Of a stretch of 64,000 bases of DNA, positions 17,767 through 27,683 are shown one piece after another. The notes under the pieces are model-generated. The model had not been told where the DNA came from. It made no database searches and was given only the letters and a program-made list of their open reading frames with translations. The position numbers and the translations under genes were made by a program. Within the stretch, counting starts at the first letter, position 1. The number at the start of each line of letters is the position of its first letter. Source of the DNA: Rhodopirellula halodulae (GTDB lineage Bacteria > Planctomycetota > Planctomycetia > Pirellulales > Pirellulaceae); contig NZ_JAJKFV010000029.1 in the NCBI RefSeq assembly GCF_020966775.1, positions 675,001-739,000 on the forward strand. The letters are read 5' to 3'.

Positions 17767-19950
17767 TCAGCCGCGGCGGCTGATGATGATCATTGGGCAA
17801 TCGGTGTGCATCGCGATTTCGCGAGTGAAGTTGCCGAACAGTTTGCGGCGTGGTCCCAAACGTTGAGCCCCAAGAATGACCAAGCCGGCATCCCCGGCAC
17901 GTTCCGCAATGGTGGCGACCGGATCGTTGCTCAGGACAACCTCTCGTTCGCAAACCCGGCCCGCATTGACTCGCGAGGTTCGGTCCAGCTCTTTGCGAAT
18001 CCGTTTCTGGTCTGACCGCAACGTATCCGTCGGGACCACACGTAAGAATTTGACGTGACGCTGTTGTTGGCGGGATAGGCTGCTGAGCAATCGGGTGAGC
18101 AAGTAGTCGTGTCCGCCCCGTCCGCCCACCGGAACCAGAATTTGTTGACTGGCATCGAGATGCCAATCTTTGGGGGCTCGCAGGACGACGACGTCACTGG
18201 CCAATTGTCCCAGCAGACCTTCCAACGGCGTGTCATTGCTATCGAGAGTGATCTCGCTCAGCCCCAGCAGAACGGATTGGCATTGGTGAAGTTTCGCGAC
18301 GCGAGCGATCTCTTCCATCGGTGAGGGCGATACGGTGGTCAGCGTTTCGCAACGCACACCCAACTCCGTCGAAGCGGTGAGGATTTCCGTCATCACCGAG
18401 TGCATCCGCGCGCGAGGTTGTGGGTCGATAGACGGATCCCATTGATCCGATGCCACCACGACGGTGTGCACCAGCACGCGTCCCACCGCAGCCGGCACCA
18501 ACGTGTCAGCCAATGCGATCATGGCGCGAGCGTTGTTGGGGTTCGCGATCGGCACCAACACCAATGGTGATTTGCCGCGCAGGCGTGAAAGCTCTGGGTT
18601 GGCTGCGATGTTGGAAACGTCTTTCAGACGCGCACGTTGTGCAAAAAGGCTCAAGAACAACACGCCGCCAATCGCCAGCCACATCACAGTGATCAATCCC
18701 GCTTGCGGCACGGCGATGCCTTGGAACACCGCCAATGCGAGGCACGCCATACCGCCGAGAACCGGTACCGCAGGATATCCGCGAACGCGGAAAGGTGGCG
18801 GCGCCAGCACGCTGCGTTGGCGAACCAGGATCGTCAGCCAGTGAGCGATCGCGAATGTCACCAAGAAGATCAAACTGGAGGCGGCCCCGGCGGCAGCCAC
18901 ATCAGGCAGCAGCAGTACCAGCAAGCAGCACAACGCGGAGGTCACCAACACCGCCCCCCACGGCGATCCAGAAGTTTCTCGCAGGCGGCTGAGAAAGCTG
19001 GGCAGGTTTTGGTCTCGCGACATCGCCAACGCAATTCGCGAGGCGGCAAATAGGTTGGCTTGAAGTGCCGAAAACATCGAGAGCACCGCCGCAACCAAGA
19101 CCAACCAGTAGCCCGCAGTGCCCAAGTAGTGGCGTGCTGTGATTGCAACGATGGCCTCCGGATCAGCGGCGGCCAATTCTTGGATGGGCAGGCTGCCATC
19201 GGAACCTACGGTGACAAGAACGAACAGAAGCGGCAGATAGATGCAAAGTGCAATGACCAGTGAAAAGAGCATTGCTCGAGGAATGTTCTTCGCCGGTTCA
19301 CGGACCTCCCCACCGACCGCTGCGATCAGATCAAAACCTTGCAGTGCAATGAAACTGTATCCCATGGCTTGAATCAGTCCGCCCCAGCCCGCACCTAAAA
19401 AGGGACGCAATTGCCGGGTGGATTGAGCGATGGGTTGCTGGGTCAACGCCCAAAATCCACCCAAGATCAGCACGCTGAAAACGAGCACTTTGGCAACGTT
19501 GATCCAAGCTCCTCCACCCGATGAGCGAAAGGTCATCAGCATGCCGAGCCACAAAGTGGTGGCGATCGCAATCGCGGAGGGGCTCCACGACGCGCTTAAC
19601 CAAGCTGGGGCGGAACCGTCGGCGGAGGTGATGATCCCAGATGCGTACAGTTCGCTGATCAGCAGCGTGGCGAAGCTGCCAAAGCCAATGGCGTACAGCA
19701 CCGCGGCCACGATGGAGGCGAACCAGACGACCCAACCCACCGTGAAAGCGGCTTCGACCGAAAGCACTTTTCGGCTGAAGGTGTAGGTACCACCCGATTC
19801 AGGAAACTTCGACGCCATCTCGGCGAAGCTGAGCGCCGTCAGCACCGCGATCACGCCATTCAGTGCGAACGCGAGAATGGCGGATGGGCCGGTGGTGGCA
19901 AACGCGACTCCGGCAAGTGCCAGAATCCCACCGCCCACGATGGCACCCAC
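17767..19950 (-). CDS. APC-superfamily amino acid permease with two C-terminal universal stress domains
   Basis: An inner-membrane transporter of 727 residues as drawn. About 12 membrane helices cover residues 1-430, beginning with the TM1 core GAIVGGGILALAGVAFA; ESGGTYTFSRK and QGFDLIAAVGGEVREPAKNIPRAML follow. Two Usp-like alpha/beta domains follow at about 455-590 and 600-727 (the last ending GDAGLVILGAQR). No ATG, GTG or TTG lies upstream of the GTG at 19950 before an in-frame TGA. Yet conserved residues (RHLGLLGATSVGV) continue upstream to about 19996, where the 115-bp repeat begins. The native start may have been displaced or may be non-canonical. Substrate unknown. Confidence 0.85.
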   Translation of the reverse strand: MGAIVGGGILALAGVAFATTGPSAILAFALNGVIAVLTALSFAEMASKFPESGGTYTFSRKVLSVEAAFTVGWVVWFASIVAAVLYAIGFGSFATLLISELYASGIITSADGSAPAWLSASWSPSAIAIATTLWLGMLMTFRSSGGGAWINVAKVLVFSVLILGGFWALTQQPIAQSTRQLRPFLGAGWGGLIQAMGYSFIALQGFDLIAAVGGEVREPAKNIPRAMLFSLVIALCIYLPLLFVLVTVGSDGSLPIQELAAADPEAIVAITARHYLGTAGYWLVLVAAVLSMFSALQANLFAASRIALAMSRDQNLPSFLSRLRETSGSPWGAVLVTSALCCLLVLLLPDVAAAGAASSLIFLVTFAIAHWLTILVRQRSVLAPPPFRVRGYPAVPVLGGMACLALAVFQGIAVPQAGLITVMWLAIGGVLFLSLFAQRARLKDVSNIAANPELSRLRGKSPLVLVPIANPNNARAMIALADTLVPAAVGRVLVHTVVVASDQWDPSIDPQPRARMHSVMTEILTASTELGVRCETLTTVSPSPMEEIARVAKLHQCQSVLLGLSEITLDSNDTPLEGLLGQLASDVVVLRAPKDWHLDASQQILVPVGGRGGHDYLLTRLLSSLSRQQQRHVKFLRVVPTDTLRSDQKRIRKELDRTSRVNAGRVCEREVVLSNDPVATIAERAGDAGLVILGAQRLGPRRKLFGNFTREIAMHTDCPMIIISRRG

Positions 19951-19995
19951 GCCAACACTGGTGGCTCCAAGTAGACCGAGATGGCGTTGAGCGGT

Positions 19996-20223
19996 GATGA
20001 TGAAATCCGGCGATGGAAACGAAGTTCAACTCGTAGCGAAAGTCGTCAAGACTTTCTGTGCCTCAACATGCAGCCCGAAACGCTTGACGAGTTTCGCTAC
20101 TTGAGTCGGCGATGATGAAATCCGGGAAGGAAACGAAGATCATTTCGTAGCGAAAGTCGTCAAGACTTTCGACGCCTCAGCATGCATGCCGAAACTCTTG
20201 ACGTGTTTCGCTACTTGAGGCGG
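19996..20223. repeat. Two tandem copies of a ~115-bp element with an internal 68-bp palindrome
   Basis: Both copies begin GATGATGAAATCCGG (19996 and 20111) and contain an inverted pair of 18-nt arms, GTAGCGAAAGTCGTCAAG and CTTGACG(A/T)GTTTCGCTAC. In copy 1 they are at 20033-20050 and 20083-20100; in copy 2 at 20147-20164 and 20197-20214. A loop of about 32 nt separates the arms. One or two mismatches separate the arms, so each copy can fold into a long hairpin. The left end runs into the 5' coding region of the APC permease gene. No open reading frame for a transposase is present, so it looks like a MITE or REP-type element. Confidence 0.85.
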
Positions 20224-20260
20224 GGTGTACGAGCTTCGGCCGTTTCGATCCCGGCTTCGA

Positions 20261-22039
20261 TCAGGTCTTGACCGACACCGTTCGCAAGTGCAGTTCGTTC
20301 AGCTGATCCGCATCGACTTCACCGGGAGCACCGGTCATCAAGTCGGCAGCCTTCTGAGTTTTCGGGAAGGCGATCACCTCGCGAATGTTTTCCAGCCCTG
20401 CGAAGAGCATGACCCAGCGGTCCACGCCCAAGGCGATGCCGCCGTGCGGAGGTGCACCGAACCGCAATGCGTCGAGCAAGAATCCAAATCGATCGCGAGC
20501 GGTTTCTTCGTCCATGCCCAACAACTCGAACACTTGCGATTGAACGTCGCTGTTGTGGATTCGAATCGTTCCGCCACCGGCTTCCGAGCCGTTGATGACC
20601 AAGTCATAGGCTTGGGCACGGCACTTCTCGGGCGACTCTTTCAGAAGCGGCAGGTCTTCTTCGAGAGGAGCGGTGAAGGGGTGGTGCATGGCGACATAGC
20701 GGTCCGCTTCTTCGTCCTTTTCGAACATCGGAAACTCAGTCACCCAACTGCAGTTCAGCTCGCCTTCTTCGTAGAGCTTCAGTTCAGCAGCCAAGCGTTT
20801 GCGGAGACCGGACAGGCCTTTGCAGGTGACCTCCCAGGTGTCGGCCAGGAACATCAACAGGTCGCCGGGCTCGCCGCCCAGCAGTTCTTTGATTTCAGCC
20901 AAGTGTTCCGGCTCGAAATTCTTCGCGATGGGGCTCCACAACGTGCCATCGTCTTCGACACGGAACCATGCGAGTCCCTTGGCACCGAAATCTTGCTGAA
21001 CCCAAGTCGTGAGCTCGTCGATCTGACGCCGCGAAAACTTCATGGCGGATTCTTTAACGTTGATGCCACGAACGAAGTTGCCCGCATCGGCGGTTCCGCG
21101 GAACACGCGGAATTCTGTTTTCGCAGCCACCGACGTGACATCGACGATTTCCAAACCGAAACGCAAATCCGGAGCATCCGACCCGAAGCGACGCATCGCT
21201 TCGGCGTAGGTCATGCGAGGCAATGGCAACGAAATGTCTTTGCCCAAAACCTGCTTGGCTGTTTTGGCAACCAACCCATCGATCAGACCGATGATGTCTT
21301 CGGAATCGACGAAGGACATTTCTAAGTCGAGTTGGGTGAACTCGGGCTGGCGGTCGGCTCGCAAGTCTTCGTCACGGAAACACTTCGCGACTTGGACGTA
21401 TCGGTCGAAACCGGCGACCATCAAGATTTGTTTGTAGAGCTGCGGCGACTGGGGCAACGCGTAGAAGTTGCTGGGGTGGACACGGCTGGGGACCAGGTAA
21501 TCGCGAGCGCCCTCGGGTGTGCTACGGCCCAGGATGGGAGTCTCGACATCAATGAAGTCGTGCTCGGCAAAGTAGTCACGCATGCACTTGATGATCTCGC
21601 TGCGGCGGATCAAAGCCTGTTGCATTTCCTTGCGACGCAGGTCCAGGAAGCGATACTTCAAACGCAAGTCTTCGCCGGGCAGATCGGATTGACCGGGGGT
21701 GAACGGAGGCGTTTCCGCGGCGGACAAAATCTCGAAGTGCTCGCTGCGGACTTCGATTTCGCCAGTCGCGAGCTTCGCGTTGGTTTTGCCTTCCAGTCGA
21801 TCGGCCACCACGCCGCGGATCAGGATCACGCTCTCGTTGGGCACGTGTCCGGCTTGTTTGATCAGCGTTTCGCCCGCTTCGGGAGGACCGATGACAACTT
21901 GGGTGATGCCATATCGATCCCGCAAATCGATGAAAACGGCTCCGCCGTGGTCTCGTTTGCTGTCCACCCATCCGCACAAGGTCACGGGGGAGCCGACGTC
22001 AGATTTGCGAAGCGCGCCGCAGGTGTGGGTTCGTAACAC
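20261..22039 (-). CDS. aspS: Aspartyl-tRNA synthetase
   Basis: Class II synthetase that charges tRNA-Asp (possibly also tRNA-Asn). The 592 residues are the bacterial length. An OB-fold anticodon-binding domain leads (LCGWVDSKRDHGGAVFIDLRD, about 22-42). Motif 2 is in CFRDEDLRADRQPEFTQLD. The bacterial GAD insertion follows the first catalytic half, and motif 3 is GIALGVDRW near the C-terminus. It begins MLRTHTCG, as typical for the family. The gene ends immediately beside the 115-bp tandem repeat and diverges from mnmD over 419 bp. Confidence 0.98.
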   Translation of the reverse strand: MLRTHTCGALRKSDVGSPVTLCGWVDSKRDHGGAVFIDLRDRYGITQVVIGPPEAGETLIKQAGHVPNESVILIRGVVADRLEGKTNAKLATGEIEVRSEHFEILSAAETPPFTPGQSDLPGEDLRLKYRFLDLRRKEMQQALIRRSEIIKCMRDYFAEHDFIDVETPILGRSTPEGARDYLVPSRVHPSNFYALPQSPQLYKQILMVAGFDRYVQVAKCFRDEDLRADRQPEFTQLDLEMSFVDSEDIIGLIDGLVAKTAKQVLGKDISLPLPRMTYAEAMRRFGSDAPDLRFGLEIVDVTSVAAKTEFRVFRGTADAGNFVRGINVKESAMKFSRRQIDELTTWVQQDFGAKGLAWFRVEDDGTLWSPIAKNFEPEHLAEIKELLGGEPGDLLMFLADTWEVTCKGLSGLRKRLAAELKLYEEGELNCSWVTEFPMFEKDEEADRYVAMHHPFTAPLEEDLPLLKESPEKCRAQAYDLVINGSEAGGGTIRIHNSDVQSQVFELLGMDEETARDRFGFLLDALRFGAPPHGGIALGVDRWVMLFAGLENIREVIAFPKTQKAADLMTGAPGEVDADQLNELHLRTVSVKT

Positions 22040-22458
22040 GGGTCGAAATCAAAGGGTTCGAGGGGATGGATAACGATGCAATTGACAGGACAATCTGCTG
22101 ACCGGGTTCGCCACTTTTTTGCGATGCCCAGCGAATGGGCCGCGAGAATCGAAAACCGATCGGAAATTGTTTTTCGTCGCGAATGGGCAATCCATTTTTC
22201 GCGAAAACGAACTGCAAAGGATACGCGATCAACGTCCGTTCGTAAGTGGGACGATTTTCACCGATGCGAGGGATCGGGGAAGATCACGCGTGAAGGAGTT
22301 CATTTTGCGGAAACCGACGCATTCCAGACGTTTCAGCCGGAAACTGGGGCATTGAGAATGGTTGGAGAGGACGAGATTGCAAGGTCTTTTGGCCGCCCTG
22401 CCCTGCCCCAATGCTCTGTACCGTTCGTCTGACTTGTCGTCTGAGGAGGATTCTCACC
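22040..22458. other. 419-bp divergent intergenic region between aspS and mnmD
   Basis: Holds the presumed promoters of aspS and mnmD. A plus-strand open frame of 118 codons crosses it but has no family-like sequence and no ribosome binding site. Two overlapping copies of CCCTGCCC lie at 22396-22408. No riboswitch or T-box structure could be recognised by eye. Confidence 0.5.
22444..22450 (+). promoter_or_regulatory. Strong Shine-Dalgarno sequence of mnmD
   Basis: AGGAGGA lies 8 nt upstream of the ATG at 22459. It fixes the mnmD start there rather than at the earlier in-frame codon at 22411. Such a full match is uncommon in this window. Confidence 0.75.
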
Positions 22459-23313
22459 ATGCCCATCCCCAATCGAAAGCATTTGCCGACATCGCTGGAA
22501 CATCTGGAATGGATGATTTCCGATGACGGCAGCCGCACGCTTCGGGATTGTCGGATTGACGAAACGTTCCACGGTGGTTGCGGCGCGGTCACCGAATCGA
22601 TCGTGGTGTATTTGCTCAACAGCGGTGTGGTCGAGCGTCTGACGTCCGCGAAGGCGACGGATGTCCTGGAGATTGGACTGGGAACTGGAACCAATTTGTT
22701 TTTGACCGCCGCGATCGCCGAAGGTGCTCGGACGCCGGTCCGCTACCGAGTCATGGAGCCGGAGTTGCTGCCCGCCAATTTCTACACGGAGTTGCGGTTG
22801 TCGGAACATTGGTCCGATCCGAAGTTTGTTCAAACCGTGGTGTCACTGGGCGAACGAGCCAAGGAGTTTCGGCACCCTGAATTTGCGGGTCTGCTCCGGG
22901 AAATCATCGAGCAATGGCAAGTCAAGATGGATCGGGGGTTGCCGCAAGTCACCGACAAACAATGCACTCCCGTTCGCGTTTTTCTCGGTCGGTGGACCGA
23001 GGTGGTCTTGGACCCGTGTCCGCTGAGTGACGTCGATTGGCAAGCGGGTTGGCGAGACGGCTCTTCGTGCAGCTTTGATGCGATCTACTTTGACGCCTTC
23101 AGCCCCGCCAACTGCCCCGAGCTTTGGACGACGTCGGTGTTCCAGGAAATGGCTAACATGCTGAAATCGCACGGATGTTTGACCACCTATTGTGTCAAAG
23201 GCAGTGTGCGACGGGACATGCAGCGTGTCGGTTTCGATGTGAAGAAGTTACCGGGGCCGGAAGGCGGTAAACGAGAAGTTCTCATCGCTTCTCGCTCATC
23301 GGTTGCTTCATGA
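22459..23313 (+). CDS. mnmD: tRNA (5-methylaminomethyl-2-thiouridine34) methyltransferase, MnmD-like
   Basis: Predicted SAM-dependent enzyme for the last step of mnm5s2U34 formation in the tRNA wobble position. The 284-residue protein corresponds to the methyltransferase half of E. coli MnmC. Seen are the substrate loop DETFHGGCGAVTESIVVY (residues about 35-53), the SAM motif VLEIGLGTGTN near 75, and the motif IYFDAFSPANCPELWT near 210. A C-terminal segment TYCVKGSVRRDMQRVGF follows. The FAD-dependent MnmC oxidase half is missing, so this is the monofunctional type. Confidence 0.88.
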   Translation: MPIPNRKHLPTSLEHLEWMISDDGSRTLRDCRIDETFHGGCGAVTESIVVYLLNSGVVERLTSAKATDVLEIGLGTGTNLFLTAAIAEGARTPVRYRVMEPELLPANFYTELRLSEHWSDPKFVQTVVSLGERAKEFRHPEFAGLLREIIEQWQVKMDRGLPQVTDKQCTPVRVFLGRWTEVVLDPCPLSDVDWQAGWRDGSSCSFDAIYFDAFSPANCPELWTTSVFQEMANMLKSHGCLTTYCVKGSVRRDMQRVGFDVKKLPGPEGGKREVLIASRSSVAS

Positions 23314-23353
23314 TGTTCCATGTCCTGCACAAACCCACGTTGGCTTCACCGCG

Positions 23354-24094
23354 TCACTTGAGATGACGATTGAGGTGCTTGCACATCATGGAATTCAGGA
23401 GCAACGCCAATTCCGGATCATAGCGGTGCCCCTCGTCTCGCATGAAGGCGTGTTCGCCATTGAATTCATGCCACGAGAAATGAATGTTCGCTGAGGTCAT
23501 CGCGTCGTAAATCAGACGTCGCCCTTCGCCCGAGATGTGTGGATCTTGTCGTCCCCAAACCATCATCATTTCCGCGTGGACTTCGTCCATCCGATCCAGC
23601 GTGTTGTCGTTCATGCCTCTGCCAAGACTTCGCTTATGAATGTCCGTGGCGTAAAAGCAAACACCAGACTTCACTTCTGGATTCATCGCGGCTCGAAACG
23701 CGAGGTGTCCACCCAAGCAGATCCCCACGGAACCGACTTGGTCCGTGCAATGTTCGTCTTGCAGAAAGAAGTCAATCACCGTTCTTGCGTCCGCATCGTA
23801 GGCGGAGATTTCTTTTTCGATCTTCAGCTTGTTACCACGATCGGTGCCCTCTTTGTCGTACTGGAAAGCTTCGCCAAGTTCGGTGTATTCGTGATAAACA
23901 TCAGGGACCGCCACCGTCAGCCCATGTCCCGCGATCAAAGCCGCCGTGCGAGCGATTGGGGCGGTCATTTGATAGATCTCACTGAACAGGATGACGCCTG
24001 GGTATCGGCCGGGGCCATCGGGGCGAAACAGATGCGTTCGCATGGGGCCGGAAGGAGTTTGCAAATCGACGTGAGATTGGGCTTGGATTCGCAT
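23354..24094 (-). CDS. Dienelactone hydrolase family protein
   Basis: A 246-residue alpha/beta hydrolase of the dienelactone hydrolase family. The nucleophile elbow is GICLGG, with Cys instead of Ser as in true dienelactone hydrolases; the rest of the triad is probably Asp in GRQDPHI and His in NGEHAF. ATG 24094 is chosen because family homology (VDLQTPSGPMRTHLFRP) starts near it; the upstream open frame to 24268 is not family-like. No aromatic-degradation genes are adjacent, so the physiological substrate is unknown. It is convergent with mnmD and divergent from the CAP-domain gene. Confidence 0.87.
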   Translation of the reverse strand: MRIQAQSHVDLQTPSGPMRTHLFRPDGPGRYPGVILFSEIYQMTAPIARTAALIAGHGLTVAVPDVYHEYTELGEAFQYDKEGTDRGNKLKIEKEISAYDADARTVIDFFLQDEHCTDQVGSVGICLGGHLAFRAAMNPEVKSGVCFYATDIHKRSLGRGMNDNTLDRMDEVHAEMMMVWGRQDPHISGEGRRLIYDAMTSANIHFSWHEFNGEHAFMRDEGHRYDPELALLLNSMMCKHLNRHLK

Positions 24095-24287
24095 GTTTGG
24101 AAATCGAGAGAATCGGCGTGGCTGGAACGTTTTCGAGGCGGTCGTTTTACCACGTTCGTTTTCCTCGCGAAGGTGTTTGGCATGTCGACGCTCGCGACTT
24201 CCGTTTCGTGCCACTCGGATAGGCATGTGAGTTGCGGTGGATGGGGTTTGAATTGGACGAAGGGTCATTCGTAATTGAGGTGAAACG

Positions 24288-25019
24288 GTGCGGTCTTTGA
24301 TAGCGATGGGGTTTGTGTGGCTGATGGTGGGAACGTTGTCCGGCCAGGAGGATGTTCAGACGACATCCAGCCCAGATGACATGGTTCGTGAAGTGGAACG
24401 GGCGATCGTTGCAAGGATCAATGACTACCGGGACGAACGAGAACTCGCCAAGTTGCAGGTCAACAAAACGTTGCAAAAGACCGCGAAAAAATTCGCGACC
24501 TTCATGGCTGAGTCGGGCAAGTATGGTCACCAGGCGGATGGAAACACTCCCGCCGAACGTGCTGCGGCGGAAGGCTACGAGTACTGCGTCGTCCGTGAGA
24601 ACATCGCGTATCGTACGAACACAGCGGAAGTCACCGCTAAAAGCTTGACCGAAGTGTTTGTGCCTGGATGGATTGAATCGCCGCCACACCACGAGAACAT
24701 CGTGGCGCCGCACATCACGCAGACGGCCGCGGCGGTGGCGACTGAGGACGGCGTGACGTACTACGCCGTTCATCTGTTTGGTCGACCCAAGTCGGAACAG
24801 ATCGAGATCAGCGTGATCAACGATTCCGGCAAGACTCAAACGCTGAGCATCACCACCAATGACAGCGTGGATCAGATCGAGATGCCTCGGCGAACCACGT
24901 TGAAACTGACTCGTTGTTTCCCGACCACGTTCCGCGTCAAAGGGCGGGATGGGGAAAAGGAAATTCGCAAATCGGCGGAGTTAACGCTGACCAAGAGCGG
25001 ATGGAAAGTATCCGAGTGA
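24288..25019 (+). CDS. Secreted CAP-domain (SCP/PR-1-like) protein
   Basis: A 243-residue protein with a signal peptide (about residues 1-19). The CAP domain spans about 30-165: ARINDYRDER, YGHQADGNTPAERAAAEGYEY, ENIAY and WIESPPHHENI contain the His/Glu cavity residues of the family. A beta-rich C-terminal tail of about 75 residues follows and is not recognised. The start is GTG. The role of bacterial CAP proteins is poorly known; export to the cell surface or medium is inferred. Confidence 0.82.
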   Translation: MRSLIAMGFVWLMVGTLSGQEDVQTTSSPDDMVREVERAIVARINDYRDERELAKLQVNKTLQKTAKKFATFMAESGKYGHQADGNTPAERAAAEGYEYCVVRENIAYRTNTAEVTAKSLTEVFVPGWIESPPHHENIVAPHITQTAAAVATEDGVTYYAVHLFGRPKSEQIEISVINDSGKTQTLSITTNDSVDQIEMPRRTTLKLTRCFPTTFRVKGRDGEKEIRKSAELTLTKSGWKVSE

Positions 25020-25120
25020 TCCCGGTGATCGGCAGCCTCGCAGATCCTCCAACAGACCAGTAGGATTGCGCAAGTCACCTTTCACCGAGTGGCGGATGAT
25101 TCGCGAAAATGAGGTCGCGA

Positions 25121-27562
25121 TCAGCGTTTCTTCTTGCCTTTGGACGGTGGGCGTTTACGATCCTTGGGCAGCGGAGCGGCTTCTTCTTCGGGGGCAACGC
25201 GTTGGCGAACCATGTCGGCGAGACTTGGTGTTTTCTTGCCGCCATTGTCCTTGCCGGATCGACCGCCGGAGTTGACGGATCCTTGGACCGTGCCGGCACC
25301 GTCGCCGCCCTGCAGCATGGCAGGATCAAAGTGTGGTTTTGTGGGCAAGGTTTTCTTGACCAAGATGCGCTCGCCAATGCCCCACAGGCTGCTGGTGATG
25401 AAGTAGATGCAAAGACCCGCAGGAACACGGAAGAAGAACAGCCCCATGATCAACGTCATGTAGTTCATCATCTTCTGCGTCATCGCGGTTTGTTCGTCCG
25501 TCGCCGGCGGCATGAACATCTTTTGCTGGGCCAGGAACAACGACACCACGATCATCGGCAGCACGTTGAAATACGGTCCCAACCAGCCGGTCCCGCGGCC
25601 GGACAAGTAGTCCCACATCCAGTCGCCCCAGTAGTACATCATGTCCGGAGCGGCCAAGTTGGAAGCCCAAGTCGTCCACGATGCAAAGGCGGCTTGGCGG
25701 AGTTCGATGTCGACCGACAGGGTTCGGTACAGACCAATGAAGATCGGCAGTTGCAAGAACATCGGGGCACAACCGGCCATCGGGTTGAAGCCAACACGCT
25801 GCTGAAGCTCTCTTTGGGCTCGAATTCGAGCCTCCATGTCGTCCTTGTGCTTTTCTGCAATCTTCTTCAGCTCCGGCGCCAACTCCTGCATGCGTTGGGC
25901 ATTGATGGCAGCTTTGCGTGACAGCGGGAACATCAATCCACGAACGCAAAGGGTGAGTAGGACAATTGCCAGGGCGTAGTTGCCGACGTTGGAAAGCAGG
26001 TGCAGCAACCAACCTAGCGGTTTGGCAACAAACGAAAACCAACCGTAGTAGATGCAGTCATCCAAGCCGTAGCTGGTCATGACATCGGGTTGCTTGGGAC
26101 CGGCAAACAGTCGCAAGGATTGTTTGATGGATGATCCCGGTGGGACGTCGGCGATGACGCTGTCCAGGTAAAAGCTGGTGTTGACGGCGCGTTCTTTGTT
26201 TTCCGGAACCGCGAGAGGATCGGCGACGATGTTGGCGGCGGCACGTCGAAACGTTTTGAGTGTTTCTTGTCCTTCCGGTGGCAGCATGGCGACCGTGAAG
26301 TATTGAGCGTCAACGCCGATGTAGCGAAGGTCGCGTGCCGGAGGTGCCGAGTCGGGTGCAAAAAGGGTTTGGTCCTTCGCTTCGGCTGGATTCTTGGCAC
26401 GCTTGAGCAATGCGTAGCCCGAAACCAATTCGTGACCTTCCGCGGTGGTCTTGTAAACAATGTCGCGAGCTGCGGATCCGCCCCAATTGGGACTGATCTT
26501 ATTGCTGTACCACCAACCTTCCAACGTAATGCCGTTGGCTCCTTCGATCCGGTAGGCCAGCTCCTGAGCCTCGTCGGCTTGGTTGTCGAGTTGCACATCC
26601 ATGTCCAACGAGTAGCTGCCCGGTTGCAATGAGTAGCTGCGTTGCAGTCCCACGGATTTACCCGAGATCGCTTTCATCTCCGAATCGGACAGTTGCAGTT
26701 GGTAGGACACCGCACCGTCGTCGGCTGAGCTGTTCCAGATCAGGTCGCCGGTGTCGACCATCCCTTCGATGGTCTTTTGTCCGGTTTCAATTTCGCGGCG
26801 ACCGACACGTCCGACGGTGAGCAAGCACGATAAGCGGGAAAGGTTGCCGTCGACTTCATCGTCGCCGCCATGTTCGGCCAAGCGGATCAGGTCGAGCGGG
26901 TGTTCCGTCAATTCGGTAGTGAACTCGATCGATTCTTCTTCACGCAGCACGGTGACTTTGGCTGTGTCACCCGGCTTTGTTTCCAACATGGCCGCACGAA
27001 GCATGGTTAAGTTGTTGACGTTCTCGCCGTTGAAGCCCGTGATCACATCGCCCACTTGCAGACCACCGGTGATGCCCGGCGCGGTCGCGAGTGCCGCTGG
27101 AGTCCCCGGGCCGACAATGTTGACGCGGATCCCAAGTTCGGTCGCGGTTGGATCGGCTGCGAGGTAACCCAGGTAACCCGACCGGACATCGACTCGGCGA
27201 TATTTCAGCCGTCCGTTTTCTTTTCGCTCGGTCAGTTCAATTCGCTCAATTCCGCCGCCGCGACTGTTCAGCGTGACCAGCATCAAGTAGCCGCTCTTGG
27301 GATCCATGGATCCGAGCGTCGACCAAGTCGGCGAGTCAGGACGCTCGATGCTGTCGGATTCGTCACTCTCGGGTTCTGCGGATGTCTCCTCGGTTTCCGC
27401 TTCGGAGGTCGTTTCCGTTTCTGTTTCCGGAGTGAGTTCGTCGACCTGGGCGACTTCGGCGTTTTCCGGAGCTTGCGGTGGCGCAAACATTGTCCGAAGG
27501 GACATGTAAATCAGGAAAAACGCCATCGAGGAAAGGATGAACGAAAAGAGTCGGCGTTCCAC
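25121..27562 (-). CDS. yidC: Membrane protein insertase YidC with PDZ-like insertion
   Basis: Inserts and folds inner-membrane proteins, alone or with Sec. The 813 residues are far longer than typical bacterial YidC (about 550). An N-terminal TM (about 5-25) is followed by an acidic Glu/Thr linker (40-75). A PDZ-like module at about 145-215 contains [29 protein letters not shown]-type sequence. The periplasmic beta domain comes next, then the conserved five-TM insertase region from about 510 ([42 protein letters not shown]). The tail is Lys/Arg-rich, as expected for ribosome contact. It follows an unknown gene after 121 bp; rnpA and rpmH are not adjacent. Confidence 0.95.
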   Translation of the reverse strand: MERRLFSFILSSMAFFLIYMSLRTMFAPPQAPENAEVAQVDELTPETETETTSEAETEETSAEPESDESDSIERPDSPTWSTLGSMDPKSGYLMLVTLNSRGGGIERIELTERKENGRLKYRRVDVRSGYLGYLAADPTATELGIRVNIVGPGTPAALATAPGITGGLQVGDVITGFNGENVNNLTMLRAAMLETKPGDTAKVTVLREEESIEFTTELTEHPLDLIRLAEHGGDDEVDGNLSRLSCLLTVGRVGRREIETGQKTIEGMVDTGDLIWNSSADDGAVSYQLQLSDSEMKAISGKSVGLQRSYSLQPGSYSLDMDVQLDNQADEAQELAYRIEGANGITLEGWWYSNKISPNWGGSAARDIVYKTTAEGHELVSGYALLKRAKNPAEAKDQTLFAPDSAPPARDLRYIGVDAQYFTVAMLPPEGQETLKTFRRAAANIVADPLAVPENKERAVNTSFYLDSVIADVPPGSSIKQSLRLFAGPKQPDVMTSYGLDDCIYYGWFSFVAKPLGWLLHLLSNVGNYALAIVLLTLCVRGLMFPLSRKAAINAQRMQELAPELKKIAEKHKDDMEARIRAQRELQQRVGFNPMAGCAPMFLQLPIFIGLYRTLSVDIELRQAAFASWTTWASNLAAPDMMYYWGDWMWDYLSGRGTGWLGPYFNVLPMIVVSLFLAQQKMFMPPATDEQTAMTQKMMNYMTLIMGLFFFRVPAGLCIYFITSSLWGIGERILVKKTLPTKPHFDPAMLQGGDGAGTVQGSVNSGGRSGKDNGGKKTPSLADMVRQRVAPEEEAAPLPKDRKRPPSKGKKKR

Positions 27563-27683
27563 AGAACTTCGGCCAATCAGGAGGGGAAGGCGGGGGATGA
27601 AGCCCGCTATTCTTGCCGCACAACGCGGTCTTGAAAAGGCAAACTGCGTTTCAGCGGGATTGGCGACCGCGAAAAACTGGGGC

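Noticed and set aside
20225-21325. 366-codon plus-strand open frame antisense to aspS
   Set aside because: It lies within a clear aspartyl-tRNA synthetase gene, with no ribosome binding site or recognisable domain.
22076-22432. 118-codon frame between aspS and mnmD
   Set aside because: No ribosome binding site, no family resemblance, and it runs up to the mnmD promoter region.
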